Shown piece after piece: positions 17,552 to 26,736 of a stretch of DNA of 44,836 bases. The notes under the pieces are model-generated. The model was not told the DNA's origin, did not search any database, and worked only from the letters and a program-made list of their open reading frames with translations. A program made the translations under genes and the position numbers. Position 1 is the first letter of the stretch. Each line of letters begins with the position of its first letter. Origin of the DNA: an uncultured Bacteroidota bacterium (GTDB lineage: Bacteria; Bacteroidota; Bacteroidia; Flavobacteriales; Flavobacteriaceae); the NCBI GenBank assembly GCA_902512065.1, contig CABXHU010000010.1, forward strand, positions 1 to 44,836. The letters are read 5' to 3'.

Positions 17552-18633
17552 TCTTTGGTTTTATTTAAAACATATGATTTGAATTTTTTTTCAAAAATAT
17601 GTCTACTAAAGCGCTCTGCATTCTCCCTTAACTTAATGGGGTTAAATTTTGTTTGATTAAAACGCTTTATTGCCTTTAAAATTGCCTCTGAGGTTTGTTC
17701 GAAAAAAAAAATGCCTGTAGAACCATCTATTACTGTTTCTAAAACACCGCCTTTTCCATATGCAATTACTGGTGTTCCACATGCTTGGGCTTCCACTGGG
17801 GCTATTCCAAAATCTTCAAGACCAGCATGTAGAAAGGCTTTTGCCTTACCAACAATAGAATGAACATTTTCAGAGTTGGCATAGTCAATAAATTTAATAT
17901 TTGCATTTGCCTGATCCATCAGTTTTTTCTTCTGACTTCCTGACCCAACAATAATTAATGTTTCATTTAGCTTATTAAATGTGCTAACTAGTAAATCTAT
18001 TCTTTTATATGGCTCAAGTCTTGCTGCTGTAACATAATAGTTTTCTTTTTCCTTAATTACAGGAAATTTGTTAATGTCCACAGGCGGATGTATTAAAAAA
18101 GAGTCTCTTTTGTAATTTTGTTTTATCCAATTTTGAATATATTTTGAGTTTGCTATTATATAGTCTGGATTTTTAGACTGGTTTATGTCTTTTCTTTTTA
18201 AAATAGTTAAAACAGGAGACAAAAAGGCTCTAATAAGCTTGCTAAAATATATGCCCTTATTGTCCCATAAATATCTTTGATTTCTAGCTTGATAGTAGCA
18301 AATATGGAGTTGCTTTTTATTTGTCTTTCTTACTCCTTTAGCAACAGAAAATGAAGACGAAATAATTAAATTGGTGTCTTTTTCAATCTTAATCTCCTTT
18401 AAAAAATAAGAAAAAAGGGAAAAGAAATATCTAAAATTTTTTCCAAAATATTTCAAATTGGTTTCCTTTATTTGAATGTCTTTCCCTGAAAAAACCTTTG
18501 AGACATCACTTTGCTTCATAACGTTAATAAGCATATGGCATTTATCAAAGCTTAGAGCATTGGTAATAGAAGAGACGACTCTTTCTGCTCCTCCATATTT
18601 GTCAAGCCAATCAACTACTAAAATATTTTTCAT
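17503..18633 (-). CDS. Glycosyltransferase family 4
   Basis: GT-B type transferase of 376 aa. The C-terminal nucleotide-sugar domain shows AARLEPYKRIDLLVSTF near residue 205 and the retaining-GT4 signature HAGLEDFGIAPVEAQACGTPVI near 270-290, with the E-x7-E pair. The N-terminus VVDWLDKYGGAERVV is typical of GT4 enzymes acting on lipid-linked intermediates. The sugar is unknown. It overlaps the upstream ligase-type gene by 4 nt and the downstream sugar transferase by 49 nt, so translation of the cluster is tightly coupled. Confidence 0.9.
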   Translation of the reverse strand: MKNILVVDWLDKYGGAERVVSSITNALSFDKCHMLINVMKQSDVSKVFSGKDIQIKETNLKYFGKNFRYFFSLFSYFLKEIKIEKDTNLIISSSFSVAKGVRKTNKKQLHICYYQARNQRYLWDNKGIYFSKLIRAFLSPVLTILKRKDINQSKNPDYIIANSKYIQNWIKQNYKRDSFLIHPPVDINKFPVIKEKENYYVTAARLEPYKRIDLLVSTFNKLNETLIIVGSGSQKKKLMDQANANIKFIDYANSENVHSIVGKAKAFLHAGLEDFGIAPVEAQACGTPVIAYGKGGVLETVIDGSTGIFFFEQTSEAILKAIKRFNQTKFNPIKLRENAERFSRHIFEKKFKSYVLNKTKEWQGKNKEGSLDILDQ

Positions 18634-19829
18634 TCTTTGATTTTGTTTTTATTTAAAATTGTGTAGCAAATTAACGCAATTACAAATACCCCGAAGGTTC
18701 TATGAAAAGGATTTTCAAAAAACATAAAAAATATTAAGGAAAAATATATGTTTAAATTATAAATTGTTTTTTTCGAATCAAATAATATTATAATAAGCAA
18801 TGCTATAAAACAAGCCAGTCCAAAAACCCCTATGCTTAATAAGAAGTCTATGAATTGATTGTGCGTGTTAAAATCTCGTTGAATAAACCACTCTCTTTTC
18901 TTTACAGGTTCTATTTTTTTATACTTCTCTCTCAGTAGTTCCTGAGTTTTTCCAAATCCTAATCCTATGGATTTGTTGTTGTTTTCATTAAATATTTCAA
19001 ATGAGTTTTTCCAAATTAAATATCTTGGTTCATGTGTTTTAAATTTTTCTACAAAACTTTCTCTTTGATCATCTGCTGCATATAAAATTCTTTTTGAAAA
19101 ATTGTTATTAGTAAATACCAGCGTCAATCCCCCTACTACAACTACTATTATTCCTATATTTCTGGCTTTAGAATTTAATTTATACAAGGCTGTACTAATT
19201 AAAACAAATACAATTAAAATTACTGCCGTTCTGGAAGCTATCAAAAGAGTTGTAATTAATATAAGAGTTGCTAACAAAAAATATGTTTTAGCTGTTTTTT
19301 TGTTATAAAAATTAAAAAAAGACTCTAGGCAAAATACTAGAGCAATAACATTGAAAAACCCTAAATAAAGTCTTTGTGTCATCATAAGGGGTTCCACTAT
19401 TTCTCCAGTATAGAACGAAGTGTTCCCTGTAGCAATAACATATGCGATAATATTAAATAGAGAAATAATAGAGCTTAATGCTGCTCCAGCAATAAACGCG
19501 TTTTTTAAGTTTTGTGGGTTTTTAATTATTGACAGCAGAGCAATTAAAAGGATTGTTTGTCCAATTTTTCTCAATTCTGCAAAATCATTAATAACTCCAT
19601 TCACGAATAGCGACTGCAAGACAATGATTGTAAAAAATGCCAAAAATACTAATACCGATTTTGTTTGTAGAATTTCCTTTAAGTCTCCTTTATTTAAAAG
19701 AAAAACAGCAAGTACAAGAATACATCCCATAATTATACTAGAAAGGGCATGTGCCACAGGAATAAATGGAATAAAAAAGCATAAAAACATGCAAAGCCAC
19801 TGGTAGTATTTATATATTTTTTCTTGCAT
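18630..19829 (-). CDS. O-antigen ligase/polymerase-like membrane protein (Wzy/WaaL type), first of two
   Basis: Polytopic protein of 399 aa from the ATG at 19829, with about ten to twelve helices and the Wzy_C-type region LLIASRTAVILIVFVLI and, in the large periplasmic loop, SIGLGFGKTQELLREKY and THNQFIDFLLSIG. These resemble the SR and H-x2-F/L features of O-antigen ligases and polymerases. Whether it polymerises repeat units or ligates chains cannot be read from sequence. A reading frame extending ten codons upstream to 19859 exists but would overlap the GT2 gene; the ATG at 19829 sits 1 nt after that gene's stop and is preferred. Confidence 0.8.
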   Translation of the reverse strand: MQEKIYKYYQWLCMFLCFFIPFIPVAHALSSIIMGCILVLAVFLLNKGDLKEILQTKSVLVFLAFFTIIVLQSLFVNGVINDFAELRKIGQTILLIALLSIIKNPQNLKNAFIAGAALSSIISLFNIIAYVIATGNTSFYTGEIVEPLMMTQRLYLGFFNVIALVFCLESFFNFYNKKTAKTYFLLATLILITTLLIASRTAVILIVFVLISTALYKLNSKARNIGIIVVVVGGLTLVFTNNNFSKRILYAADDQRESFVEKFKTHEPRYLIWKNSFEIFNENNNKSIGLGFGKTQELLREKYKKIEPVKKREWFIQRDFNTHNQFIDFLLSIGVFGLACFIALLIIILFDSKKTIYNLNIYFSLIFFMFFENPFHRTFGVFVIALICYTILNKNKIKE

Positions 19830-19830
19830 A

Positions 19831-20625
19831 TTATTTATAACTTTTTGATTTAATAACATTTAGCAGGTCCCTTGAAAAAAACAAAAGAGCTAGGCTTCTA
19901 AAAATTCCATAGATTGGATAAAGCCCAAAATAAAAGTTTTTTATCATTATTTTAATTCTATTTTTAACCTGTTTTCTTCTGTGGATTGATGATATTGATC
20001 TTGGGTCTGCAAAATAGTCCATCAATATTTCTGGATAATTTTCAGCTTTGAACTTGTTTATCACACTAAAAAAAAATGCATAATCTTCAGCAGCAAAATA
20101 ATTTGTTGGGTACTCTGCAATTTCTTTTAGTATTACAGATGAAAACATTACTGATGGGTGTATAAAAACAGAGTTGAGATGCATGGTTTTTTTTATTTCC
20201 TTATATGATGTAGGGTGTTTTAAATTATACATGTGATTGCCGTTTGAATCAACAATGCTGCCCCATGTTCCAAGAAGCTTGACGTCGGGATTTTGTTCAA
20301 GATATTTATGCTGAATTGTAAGTTTATTTTTATAAAATAAATCTCCTGCATCTAGCCTGGCTATATATTTATATTTATTATTTTGTGCAAAATTAAGGCC
20401 AATATTTAAAGTCTTTGCTATTCCTTTATTTAATCCATTTTTTTTGTAAAAAATTGTACCTAACTTATATTCACTTTTAATTTGTTTGATGTTTATTTCT
20501 TCTTGACTCCCATCATCAATTATAATTATATCCACCTTTAACTTCTCGCTTATTGAATTAATCGAAGCATACAACCCTTTTGGATTATTATAATGAGGAA
20601 TAATAATTATAAGCTCTTTAAACAT
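19831..20625 (-). CDS. Glycosyltransferase family 2
   Basis: GT-A transferase of 264 aa. IIIPHYNNPKGLYASINSI (7-25) and VDIIIIDDGSQEE (31-43) form the nucleotide-binding core, followed by GLNKGIAKTLNIGLNFA and the YIARLDAGDLFYKNKL segment with D-x-D-like acidic residues for metal. The AAEDYAFFFSV stretch near residue 178 supplies the catalytic-base-like ED pair. The substrate is unknown. The 5' end overlaps the upstream ligase-type gene by 8 nt. Confidence 0.92.
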   Translation of the reverse strand: MFKELIIIIPHYNNPKGLYASINSISEKLKVDIIIIDDGSQEEINIKQIKSEYKLGTIFYKKNGLNKGIAKTLNIGLNFAQNNKYKYIARLDAGDLFYKNKLTIQHKYLEQNPDVKLLGTWGSIVDSNGNHMYNLKHPTSYKEIKKTMHLNSVFIHPSVMFSSVILKEIAEYPTNYFAAEDYAFFFSVINKFKAENYPEILMDYFADPRSISSIHRRKQVKNRIKIMIKNFYFGLYPIYGIFRSLALLFFSRDLLNVIKSKSYK

Positions 20626-21985
20626 TGTTTAATTTTTTATAGTCTATTGCGAATATAATAGCTAAGCAAATCCAAAAAGCATATATTCTTAAAGAGTCCA
20701 TCTTTAACCAATTCATTGAAAATCCTATCATTGAAATAAATATAATTACTGAATATGTTTTGTGTTTTCTAAGGTTGTTATAGCACCAGAAAAATATATG
20801 AAGCAACAGTGCAAGAAAAATTAAAAACCCTACAACTCCCGTTTCGCTAAGAAATCGTAAATATATATTATATCCTGGAGGGAAACGCTTTTCCTGCTGA
20901 TTTGAATATCTTAGTCTAAATTCCCAGTTGTTTTTCTTTGCCCAGTTCGGATATTTTGTTCTTGATTCAAATGCTTGAAGACCATATCCAGTTCCAGTTA
21001 TAGGGTTTTCTAAAAAAACCTTATACATGGCTACTTGTATTCCAAATCTTGACCTATTAGATCTAGAATGATCGCTATCATCAAGCCTAAAAGACGCTAT
21101 TTCATTTCTAGCGTATTCATAAATTTGATTTGAAAATGCTAACGAGAAGCAAGAAGCTAATAATGTCAGAACAAGTGTAATATTTAAGAATACTTTTGAA
21201 TATTTTAAATCCTTTAAAAGGATATATAAAAAAGCCAAGGACTGAACAATAATGATAAAGAATGCCGCTCTAGATCCTGAAATAAAAGCCAACAAAATAA
21301 CAGCTATTGAGGGCAAAAATCTCCAACTAGACTTACTTGTTATTATGTAGCTAAACATCCAGCCCGAAATAGATAAGAGGTATGTTCCTAAGGCTGGGGG
21401 TTCAAAAGTAACTGACGAAATTCTATTTAACAATGAGTCTGTTTTAGCCTCAGTAAAAGGGAAATAATCAAATAGGTTTAACACTCTAATTTTTAAATCC
21501 TGCATGCCAAACTTTACAATTAAAATCTCAAAAAAAGCATATATTAAAACTATTATAAATGAGGCTAATATTACTTTTCTAATTGTATGTAATAGCTTGT
21601 TTAAGTCCACTAAATAAAAGATGTTGAAAAAAGTAATTGGCAAAATAATTGAACATATTAACAAGGCTCCGTACTGATTAATAAATCTTTCTAATCCTGT
21701 TGTTTGTTTGAAAAAATATTCTGCGACAGCTATGCTGTTTAAAAGAGTTGCTATAAAACACCAGCTTATAAGTAGAATTAAAAACTGGAAAACGATATTC
21801 TTTATTGGAATTTTAATTTTTCTTTTTAAAAGGATAAAAAATGAAGCTGATATAAAAAATAAAAAACATGAGTCTCTGTAAAATTCTCCTAAAAAAGGAA
21901 GGCCTTCCCATGAATTAAAAGGGATAAAAAAAACACCCATTAAGAAGACGTATAGAGCAATATTTATAATGCCAGTTTGTTTCAT
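20618..21985 (-). CDS. O-antigen ligase/polymerase-like membrane protein (Wzy/WaaL type), second of two
   Basis: Polytopic protein of 455 aa with about eleven hydrophobic segments. The Wzy_C-type core includes LAFISGSRAAFFIIIVQSL near residue 230 and, in the periplasmic loop, NPITGTGYGLQAFES followed by YNIYLRFLSETGVVGFLIF. Having two members of this family in one locus is consistent with one polymerase and one ligase, though either label could apply to either gene. It lies 4 nt after the sulfotransferase gene. Confidence 0.82.
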   Translation of the reverse strand: MKQTGIINIALYVFLMGVFFIPFNSWEGLPFLGEFYRDSCFLFFISASFFILLKRKIKIPIKNIVFQFLILLISWCFIATLLNSIAVAEYFFKQTTGLERFINQYGALLICSIILPITFFNIFYLVDLNKLLHTIRKVILASFIIVLIYAFFEILIVKFGMQDLKIRVLNLFDYFPFTEAKTDSLLNRISSVTFEPPALGTYLLSISGWMFSYIITSKSSWRFLPSIAVILLAFISGSRAAFFIIIVQSLAFLYILLKDLKYSKVFLNITLVLTLLASCFSLAFSNQIYEYARNEIASFRLDDSDHSRSNRSRFGIQVAMYKVFLENPITGTGYGLQAFESRTKYPNWAKKNNWEFRLRYSNQQEKRFPPGYNIYLRFLSETGVVGFLIFLALLLHIFFWCYNNLRKHKTYSVIIFISMIGFSMNWLKMDSLRIYAFWICLAIIFAIDYKKLNNV

Positions 21986-21989
21986 TTTT

Positions 21990-22892
21990 TTATTTATAAT
22001 TGCCCCATTGTTTTATTTCTACTCCCATTTGTCCTAGATGTTTAACCTCTTTTCTAAAGATTTTTTTTAACTCTTGTTCGGTTTCTTTATTTATTGCTTT
22101 TGGATTTGTTTTATATTTTCTTGTTATAGAATTAAGAATGTCTTTCATCCATGGCTTCACAGAGATAATTTTTTTAATAAAGTTTTTAGTACTTGAAGGT
22201 TTAAAAATCGTTCTAGTAATTATATTGTTACTATAAGTCCCGCCAGGGTTATATTTTTTATTCAACAGTGTTGGTGTAAATTCGCTGTTTACTTCTAAAA
22301 AGCTATATGTTTTTTTTACAGTTTCCTCTGGATTGTTCATTAATTCTTCTTGAGTTAAAATTAAAACCTCGGAAAAAATCTCCTTTGCTTTTACTAATTT
22401 TTCATAATATGAAGAATTGAATTTATAATACCAAAAATCGGAAAAATGCTGTTTTTTCCTTTTATCTTCTTGTGCTAATGCTTCTGAAAAACTAAGCTGC
22501 TCTCTGCCCTCTCTTACTAAATGAAGATAATTAGAGTATGCTCTTTTAATAGGGTCTCTAACTAATACTATAATTTTTGGGTTTGAAAGGGTGTTTTTAA
22601 TTTCATTAAAAAGCTCTGGGTAATTTATATATGATGGGGAGGTTTCTCCTACAGATTTGAAGTTTTTCTCAGGACTAAAAAATTTAGAATATTCTTTAAA
22701 GTTTCTAATATGTGTTTTTAAAGCTAACTTATCTCCTTTGCCTGCTATTTGTCTTGATAGAATTTTGTTAGTGAAAAAATGGAGTTCTTTTTGTTTTGGC
22801 ATAAATATTTCAGGATGTTCTGCTAAATAGTAGTGAAGCGATGTTGTTCCGCATTTTGGAAAACCAGATATTATAAAGTTTGGTAAATACAT
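21990..22892 (-). CDS. PAPS-dependent sulfotransferase
   Basis: Cytoplasmic sulfotransferase of 300 aa. The 5'-phosphosulfate loop is FIISGFPKCGTTSLHYYL (7-24, PKCGTTS at 12-18), and the 3'-phosphate-binding element is VLVRDPIKRAYSNYLH near residue 115, with the conserved Arg and Ser. The family moves sulfate from PAPS to hydroxyl or amino groups, including those of sugars. Inside a polysaccharide locus it most likely sulfates a glycan unit before export; that is inference from context. Sulfated extracellular polysaccharides are common in marine bacteria. Gap of 3 nt from the flippase. Confidence 0.9.
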   Translation of the reverse strand: MYLPNFIISGFPKCGTTSLHYYLAEHPEIFMPKQKELHFFTNKILSRQIAGKGDKLALKTHIRNFKEYSKFFSPEKNFKSVGETSPSYINYPELFNEIKNTLSNPKIIVLVRDPIKRAYSNYLHLVREGREQLSFSEALAQEDKRKKQHFSDFWYYKFNSSYYEKLVKAKEIFSEVLILTQEELMNNPEETVKKTYSFLEVNSEFTPTLLNKKYNPGGTYSNNIITRTIFKPSSTKNFIKKIISVKPWMKDILNSITRKYKTNPKAINKETEQELKKIFRKEVKHLGQMGVEIKQWGNYK

Positions 22893-22895
22893 TTG

Positions 22896-24176
22896 CTATG
22901 ATATAAAGATTTTTATTCTGTCAGTACTATAAATTAAAGCGACAATCATACTGTTCCAAAAAACCATACTAATTAGTGTTGCTGTTGCTGCGCCCTCTAT
23001 TCCATAAATAGGGATCAAAACTAGGTTTAATACAACATTTACTATTAAGCCAGAAATTAATATGTTATTGAGTTTTTTCTGTTTTCCTGTCATGTTTAAG
23101 TATATTGCTCCAGGGCCACACAAGGCGCTAAAAAACTGTCCCGCTAATAAAAACCATAAAGCTTGTTTTGCAATAACATATCCTTCTCCAAAAAGGCTTA
23201 GTGCTGGACCAGAAAAAATAAATAAAATTAATAGCACAGGCAGGCTTATAATAAAAATAATTCTCGCTGCATCCTTAATCAGCTTATTTAGTCTATTAAA
23301 ATCGTTTGTGTTATATATTTCTGCAATTTTTGGGGCAATCACAATATTTACAGACATAAGGGCAAGTGCTGTAACCGTTGCTAATTTTACTGCGATCGAA
23401 TAATAGGCAACACTATCAAACCCCTCGTAAATAGTAAGTATTATTATGTCTACACTTTGCATAATAAAATATGCTATAGCGCTTAATGCCATTGGATATG
23501 ATCGTGAAAATATTTGATTATAAGAAAATTTGTAACTAGTATGATTAGACAGGCTCAGTTGTTTAAAAAGGGTTAATACTTTAATTGTTGTAATTAAAGA
23601 AAGTAGAATAAAGCCTGCTAAAAATGCCTCTATTAGCCATTCTTGATTCTGGGTAAAAAATAAAACTATTGATAAAATAAAAATTGGTGTATATCTAAAA
23701 ATATTTCTGTAGAGCTCTGAGTGTATAGTCTGGTTTAATGCTCTTATGGCGTCAATATTAAGCATTGTTGTTGTGTAAAAAAACAGTGCTACAACAGCTT
23801 TTAAAATTAAAGAATGTGCATTTTGTTTATCAAACAATTCATTAATAAGGCCTTCTGGTATAAATAAATATCCTAAAACAAAAACTATACATATTCCTGT
23901 AGTCATTCTTATCATTTTAAAATATATATTCTTAATGGATTTTAAAGAATTTTTGGATTTCAAAAAACCAGAATAATAAATTATGGCTTGGTTTGTTCCT
24001 ATTAAAGAGGCTCCGCTAAGAATCATTATTGTAGCTCTGACAAAATCATACTCTCCTACTTGTTCTGCTGAATAGTAGTTTGTTAAAAACAGTGAAAATA
24101 AAAACAGCAATATAACGCCTGTCCCTCTTATAAAAAGAACTCCAAAACTTTTTTTTAATAGTCCGTCGCGCACCAT
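22896..24176 (-). CDS. Wzx-type polysaccharide flippase of the glycan locus
   Basis: Membrane protein of 426 aa with about twelve hydrophobic segments. The N-terminus KKSFGVLFIRGTGVILLFLFSLFLTNYYSAEQVGEYDFV is usual for oligosaccharide flippases, and the conserved LFGEGYVIAKQALWFLLAGQFF region lies near residue 330. It presumably flips the undecaprenyl-linked repeat unit made by the neighbouring transferases. It starts 1 nt after the Wzz-like gene and is clearly distinct from the flippase upstream of dut. Confidence 0.9.
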   Translation of the reverse strand: MVRDGLLKKSFGVLFIRGTGVILLFLFSLFLTNYYSAEQVGEYDFVRATIMILSGASLIGTNQAIIYYSGFLKSKNSLKSIKNIYFKMIRMTTGICIVFVLGYLFIPEGLINELFDKQNAHSLILKAVVALFFYTTTMLNIDAIRALNQTIHSELYRNIFRYTPIFILSIVLFFTQNQEWLIEAFLAGFILLSLITTIKVLTLFKQLSLSNHTSYKFSYNQIFSRSYPMALSAIAYFIMQSVDIIILTIYEGFDSVAYYSIAVKLATVTALALMSVNIVIAPKIAEIYNTNDFNRLNKLIKDAARIIFIISLPVLLILFIFSGPALSLFGEGYVIAKQALWFLLAGQFFSALCGPGAIYLNMTGKQKKLNNILISGLIVNVVLNLVLIPIYGIEGAATATLISMVFWNSMIVALIYSTDRIKIFIS

Positions 24177-24177
24177 G

Positions 24178-25167
24178 CTACATTCTTCGGTCTAATTCAT
24201 CTAAATATCTGTATAGTTTTAAGATAACACCTCCTAATATAAACACAAGGACCAATAGGATTGGGTAATAAATGACTTTATTGTCTCTTAGTCCTTTCTG
24301 CTCTATTAAAAGGCTGGTATCATTTACCACCATCACGGTTTCTGTAGACAAAATTCTTTCTCCTTTTAGTTCTTCATTTTGCTCTTCTAGCTCAATTTTT
24401 GTCTTAATAAGCTCATTAGGTAAATATGTTTTATTGTCAATATATAATTGCGCGGTGCTTTTTTCAAAATTGTCTGATGAGCTATATTTTTCTATAAGCT
24501 TGTCTATTTGATCTATTGTTTGTTCGTTGTTAAAAATAGTGCTTGAAATACTTTGAAGCTGCCTTTCTTTTAGGCCTATAAATAGGGGGTTTGTATTAAA
24601 ATAGTCTATTATTTTTTTTACGGAAGAATTGCTGGCAGAAGAAGAAATATTTAGGGCCAGTATATGATATTCATAATCTGATCTAAAGCCTTCTGTCATT
24701 GCTAAATTGTCTTCGAATTCTAAGTTTTCAAAAAGAGTCCTGATTTCGTTTGCGTTGATGTCATCTTTTAAAATGTCTTTTAAGTCTATTACTGGTTTTA
24801 TGCTAATTTCCTGTAGGATCTCATCTTCATTGAACTTCATATCATTGGTGAAAAAACTTTCATCTTCTGCTTCTATTTTTTGATTAATTAGGCTTATCGC
24901 ATCATAAACATAATTTCCAGCATCAAAATTTATCCTTAATAATATTGAAGCCTCTTTCGCAGATTCTTTTTCAGTAATGCTCTCTGTAACATAGCCTAAG
25001 ACTGCGCCTATTACGATTAAGATAGCTAGTTTTTTCCAGGCTAATAATATTTCTTTAAATGTTCTGAAGAAGAATAAAATACTTTTTAAGAAAAGTGTTC
25101 TTATTTTATTGAAAAGAACAAGGATGTCTATTTCTTCTTGTGTGTTGTTTTTTCTTTCGTTAGTCAT
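24178..25167 (-). CDS. Wzz-like chain-length determinant protein
   Basis: Protein of 329 aa with the two-helix Wzz topology: a cytoplasmic N-terminus, a first membrane helix (KKLAILIVIGAVLGYV, about 46-62), a long periplasmic part with coiled-coil segments (about 65-295) and a second helix near the C-terminus (YYPILLVLVFILGGVILKLY). No Walker motif or tyrosine-kinase domain follows, so it is a co-polymerase of the Wzz type, not a full Wzc. It would set the length of the chain polymerised by the downstream Wzy-like protein. First gene of the strictly glycan-related block, 61 nt after the GH3-like gene; no clear promoter in that gap. Confidence 0.82.
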   Translation of the reverse strand: MTNERKNNTQEEIDILVLFNKIRTLFLKSILFFFRTFKEILLAWKKLAILIVIGAVLGYVTESITEKESAKEASILLRINFDAGNYVYDAISLINQKIEAEDESFFTNDMKFNEDEILQEISIKPVIDLKDILKDDINANEIRTLFENLEFEDNLAMTEGFRSDYEYHILALNISSSASNSSVKKIIDYFNTNPLFIGLKERQLQSISSTIFNNEQTIDQIDKLIEKYSSSDNFEKSTAQLYIDNKTYLPNELIKTKIELEEQNEELKGERILSTETVMVVNDTSLLIEQKGLRDNKVIYYPILLVLVFILGGVILKLYRYLDELDRRM

Positions 25168-25228
25168 GACAGTTTATTTTGTCATATTTAAACGAAAGTT
25201 CTTCTGGTTTATTTTATAAATAATGATT

Positions 25229-26731
25229 TTATCTTTCTTCTATCACATTTAGTCTGTATAGCTCGTCTGCAATTTTTCGATCATTTGAAATCTTTGGGAT
25301 TTTATTTTGGCTTCCTAATTTTCCTATAGACTTCATGTATTTATTAAATCCTTTATTGCAGATTCTTTCTACGCTTAAACTGCTTATGACTTTGCCTTGA
25401 ACTAAATCTTTATAGTATTTGTTTTGATCTTGAAGATTTTTATCTAAAGTTTTTTCAAATTGACGTATGTTTTCTGGTTCTGATTCAAAATCTATAAACC
25501 ACTCATGAAATGAGCCTGAGGTCTCAGCTCCAAATTTTGGTGCAACTGTAAATTCATTTATAATAGCCCCTGTGTCTGCACAGGTTTTTTCAATCGCATT
25601 TTCAACTTCTTTAACTATAACATGCTCTCCAAATGCAGATAAAAATTGTTTTATTCTTCCTGTTACAACTATTTTATATGGTGATGTAGAAGTAAACTTA
25701 ACGGTGTCTCCTGTATTGTAGGCCCACAAGCCTGCGCTAGTAGAAATAATTAAAACATAGTTTGTTCCTATTTCTATTTCTTCTAAAGAAAGCCTGTTGT
25801 GTTTAGATTCTAAAAAATCTTGTTCTTTAATAAATTCGTAAAAGATTCCTGAATTTAGAATTAACAGCAGATCGTCAGATTCCTGTTGATCCTGGAAGGC
25901 GAAAAACCCCTCACTTGCTGGATATACCTCAACACTGTCAATTTTTCTTCCAATTAGTTTTTCAAATTTTTTCTTGTAAGGTGCATAACTAACTCCTCCA
26001 TAAATTAATAGTTGAAAATTTGGGAATAGTTCTCCTATTGGTTTGTTTGATGCCTCTTTAAGTTTTTCAAAATACATTTGAAGCCATGAGGGTATTCCGC
26101 TCATTATTCTCATGTCTTGGGCTATAGTTTCTTTAACAATAGCGTCAATCTTTTCTTCCCAGTCTTCAATACAGTTTGTTTGATGTGATGGCAGTCTTGA
26201 AAGTCTTAGATACAAAGGCGTATGATGGGCTGAAATTCCTGAAAGTCTTCCAGTTTTTATTCCTCCTTTTACTTCTAAAATGGGGCTGCCTTGTAAAAAA
26301 ATGTGTTTTCCATTAAGAGCTTTTGTGTTTCCTGTATTTGCTATATACATTAAAAGTGCATCTTTGGCTCCTTCAAGATGATTTGGAAGGCTTTCTTTTG
26401 TTATTGGAATATATTTTGCGCCTGAAGTTGTTCCTGAGGTAATTGCAAAATATTTAGGTCTGCCCGGCCATAACACGTTGGCTTTTCCTTGAATTATTTT
26501 GTTTATATATGGTTTTAATTTCTCATAGTCAACAATAGGAATATTTTTTTTAAAACTACCATAAGAGTTGATAGCGTTAAAATTATGGTCTCTACCAAAA
26601 AGTGTTTTCTCTCCAGAACTTATAAGTTTTTTTAACGTTTCATTCTGACCTGTTATTGGGTTTTCTGCCCATTTTAGAATAGCTTTTTTTTGCCTATTTG
26701 CTAAAAAACTTATAATAAAATGCTTAAACAT
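25229..26731 (-). CDS. GH3 auxin-responsive-promoter family acyl-adenylating enzyme
   Basis: Protein of 500 aa of the GH3 family in the ANL adenylating superfamily. The ATP loop is FAITSGTTSGAKYIPIT (95-111); YPASEGFFAFQ near residue 270 and the adenylate-binding YNTGDTVKFTS near residue 340 are also present, as is the hinge region VTGRIKQFLSAFGEHV. Plant GH3 proteins join amino acids to acyl acids; the substrates of the bacterial relatives are not established. The gene is common in Bacteroidota and here sits 5 nt after an M23 endopeptidase gene and in front of the glycan locus. A role in modifying a cell-surface or lipid component is possible but unproven. Confidence 0.9.
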   Translation of the reverse strand: MFKHFIISFLANRQKKAILKWAENPITGQNETLKKLISSGEKTLFGRDHNFNAINSYGSFKKNIPIVDYEKLKPYINKIIQGKANVLWPGRPKYFAITSGTTSGAKYIPITKESLPNHLEGAKDALLMYIANTGNTKALNGKHIFLQGSPILEVKGGIKTGRLSGISAHHTPLYLRLSRLPSHQTNCIEDWEEKIDAIVKETIAQDMRIMSGIPSWLQMYFEKLKEASNKPIGELFPNFQLLIYGGVSYAPYKKKFEKLIGRKIDSVEVYPASEGFFAFQDQQESDDLLLILNSGIFYEFIKEQDFLESKHNRLSLEEIEIGTNYVLIISTSAGLWAYNTGDTVKFTSTSPYKIVVTGRIKQFLSAFGEHVIVKEVENAIEKTCADTGAIINEFTVAPKFGAETSGSFHEWFIDFESEPENIRQFEKTLDKNLQDQNKYYKDLVQGKVISSLSVERICNKGFNKYMKSIGKLGSQNKIPKISNDRKIADELYRLNVIEER

Positions 26732-26736
26732 GGATT

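Noticed and set aside
16193-25167. Glycan locus as a recent genomic island
   Set aside because: No integrase, transposase, repeats or tRNA border is visible, and base composition is similar to the adjoining core genes on its left, so transfer cannot be claimed from this window alone.
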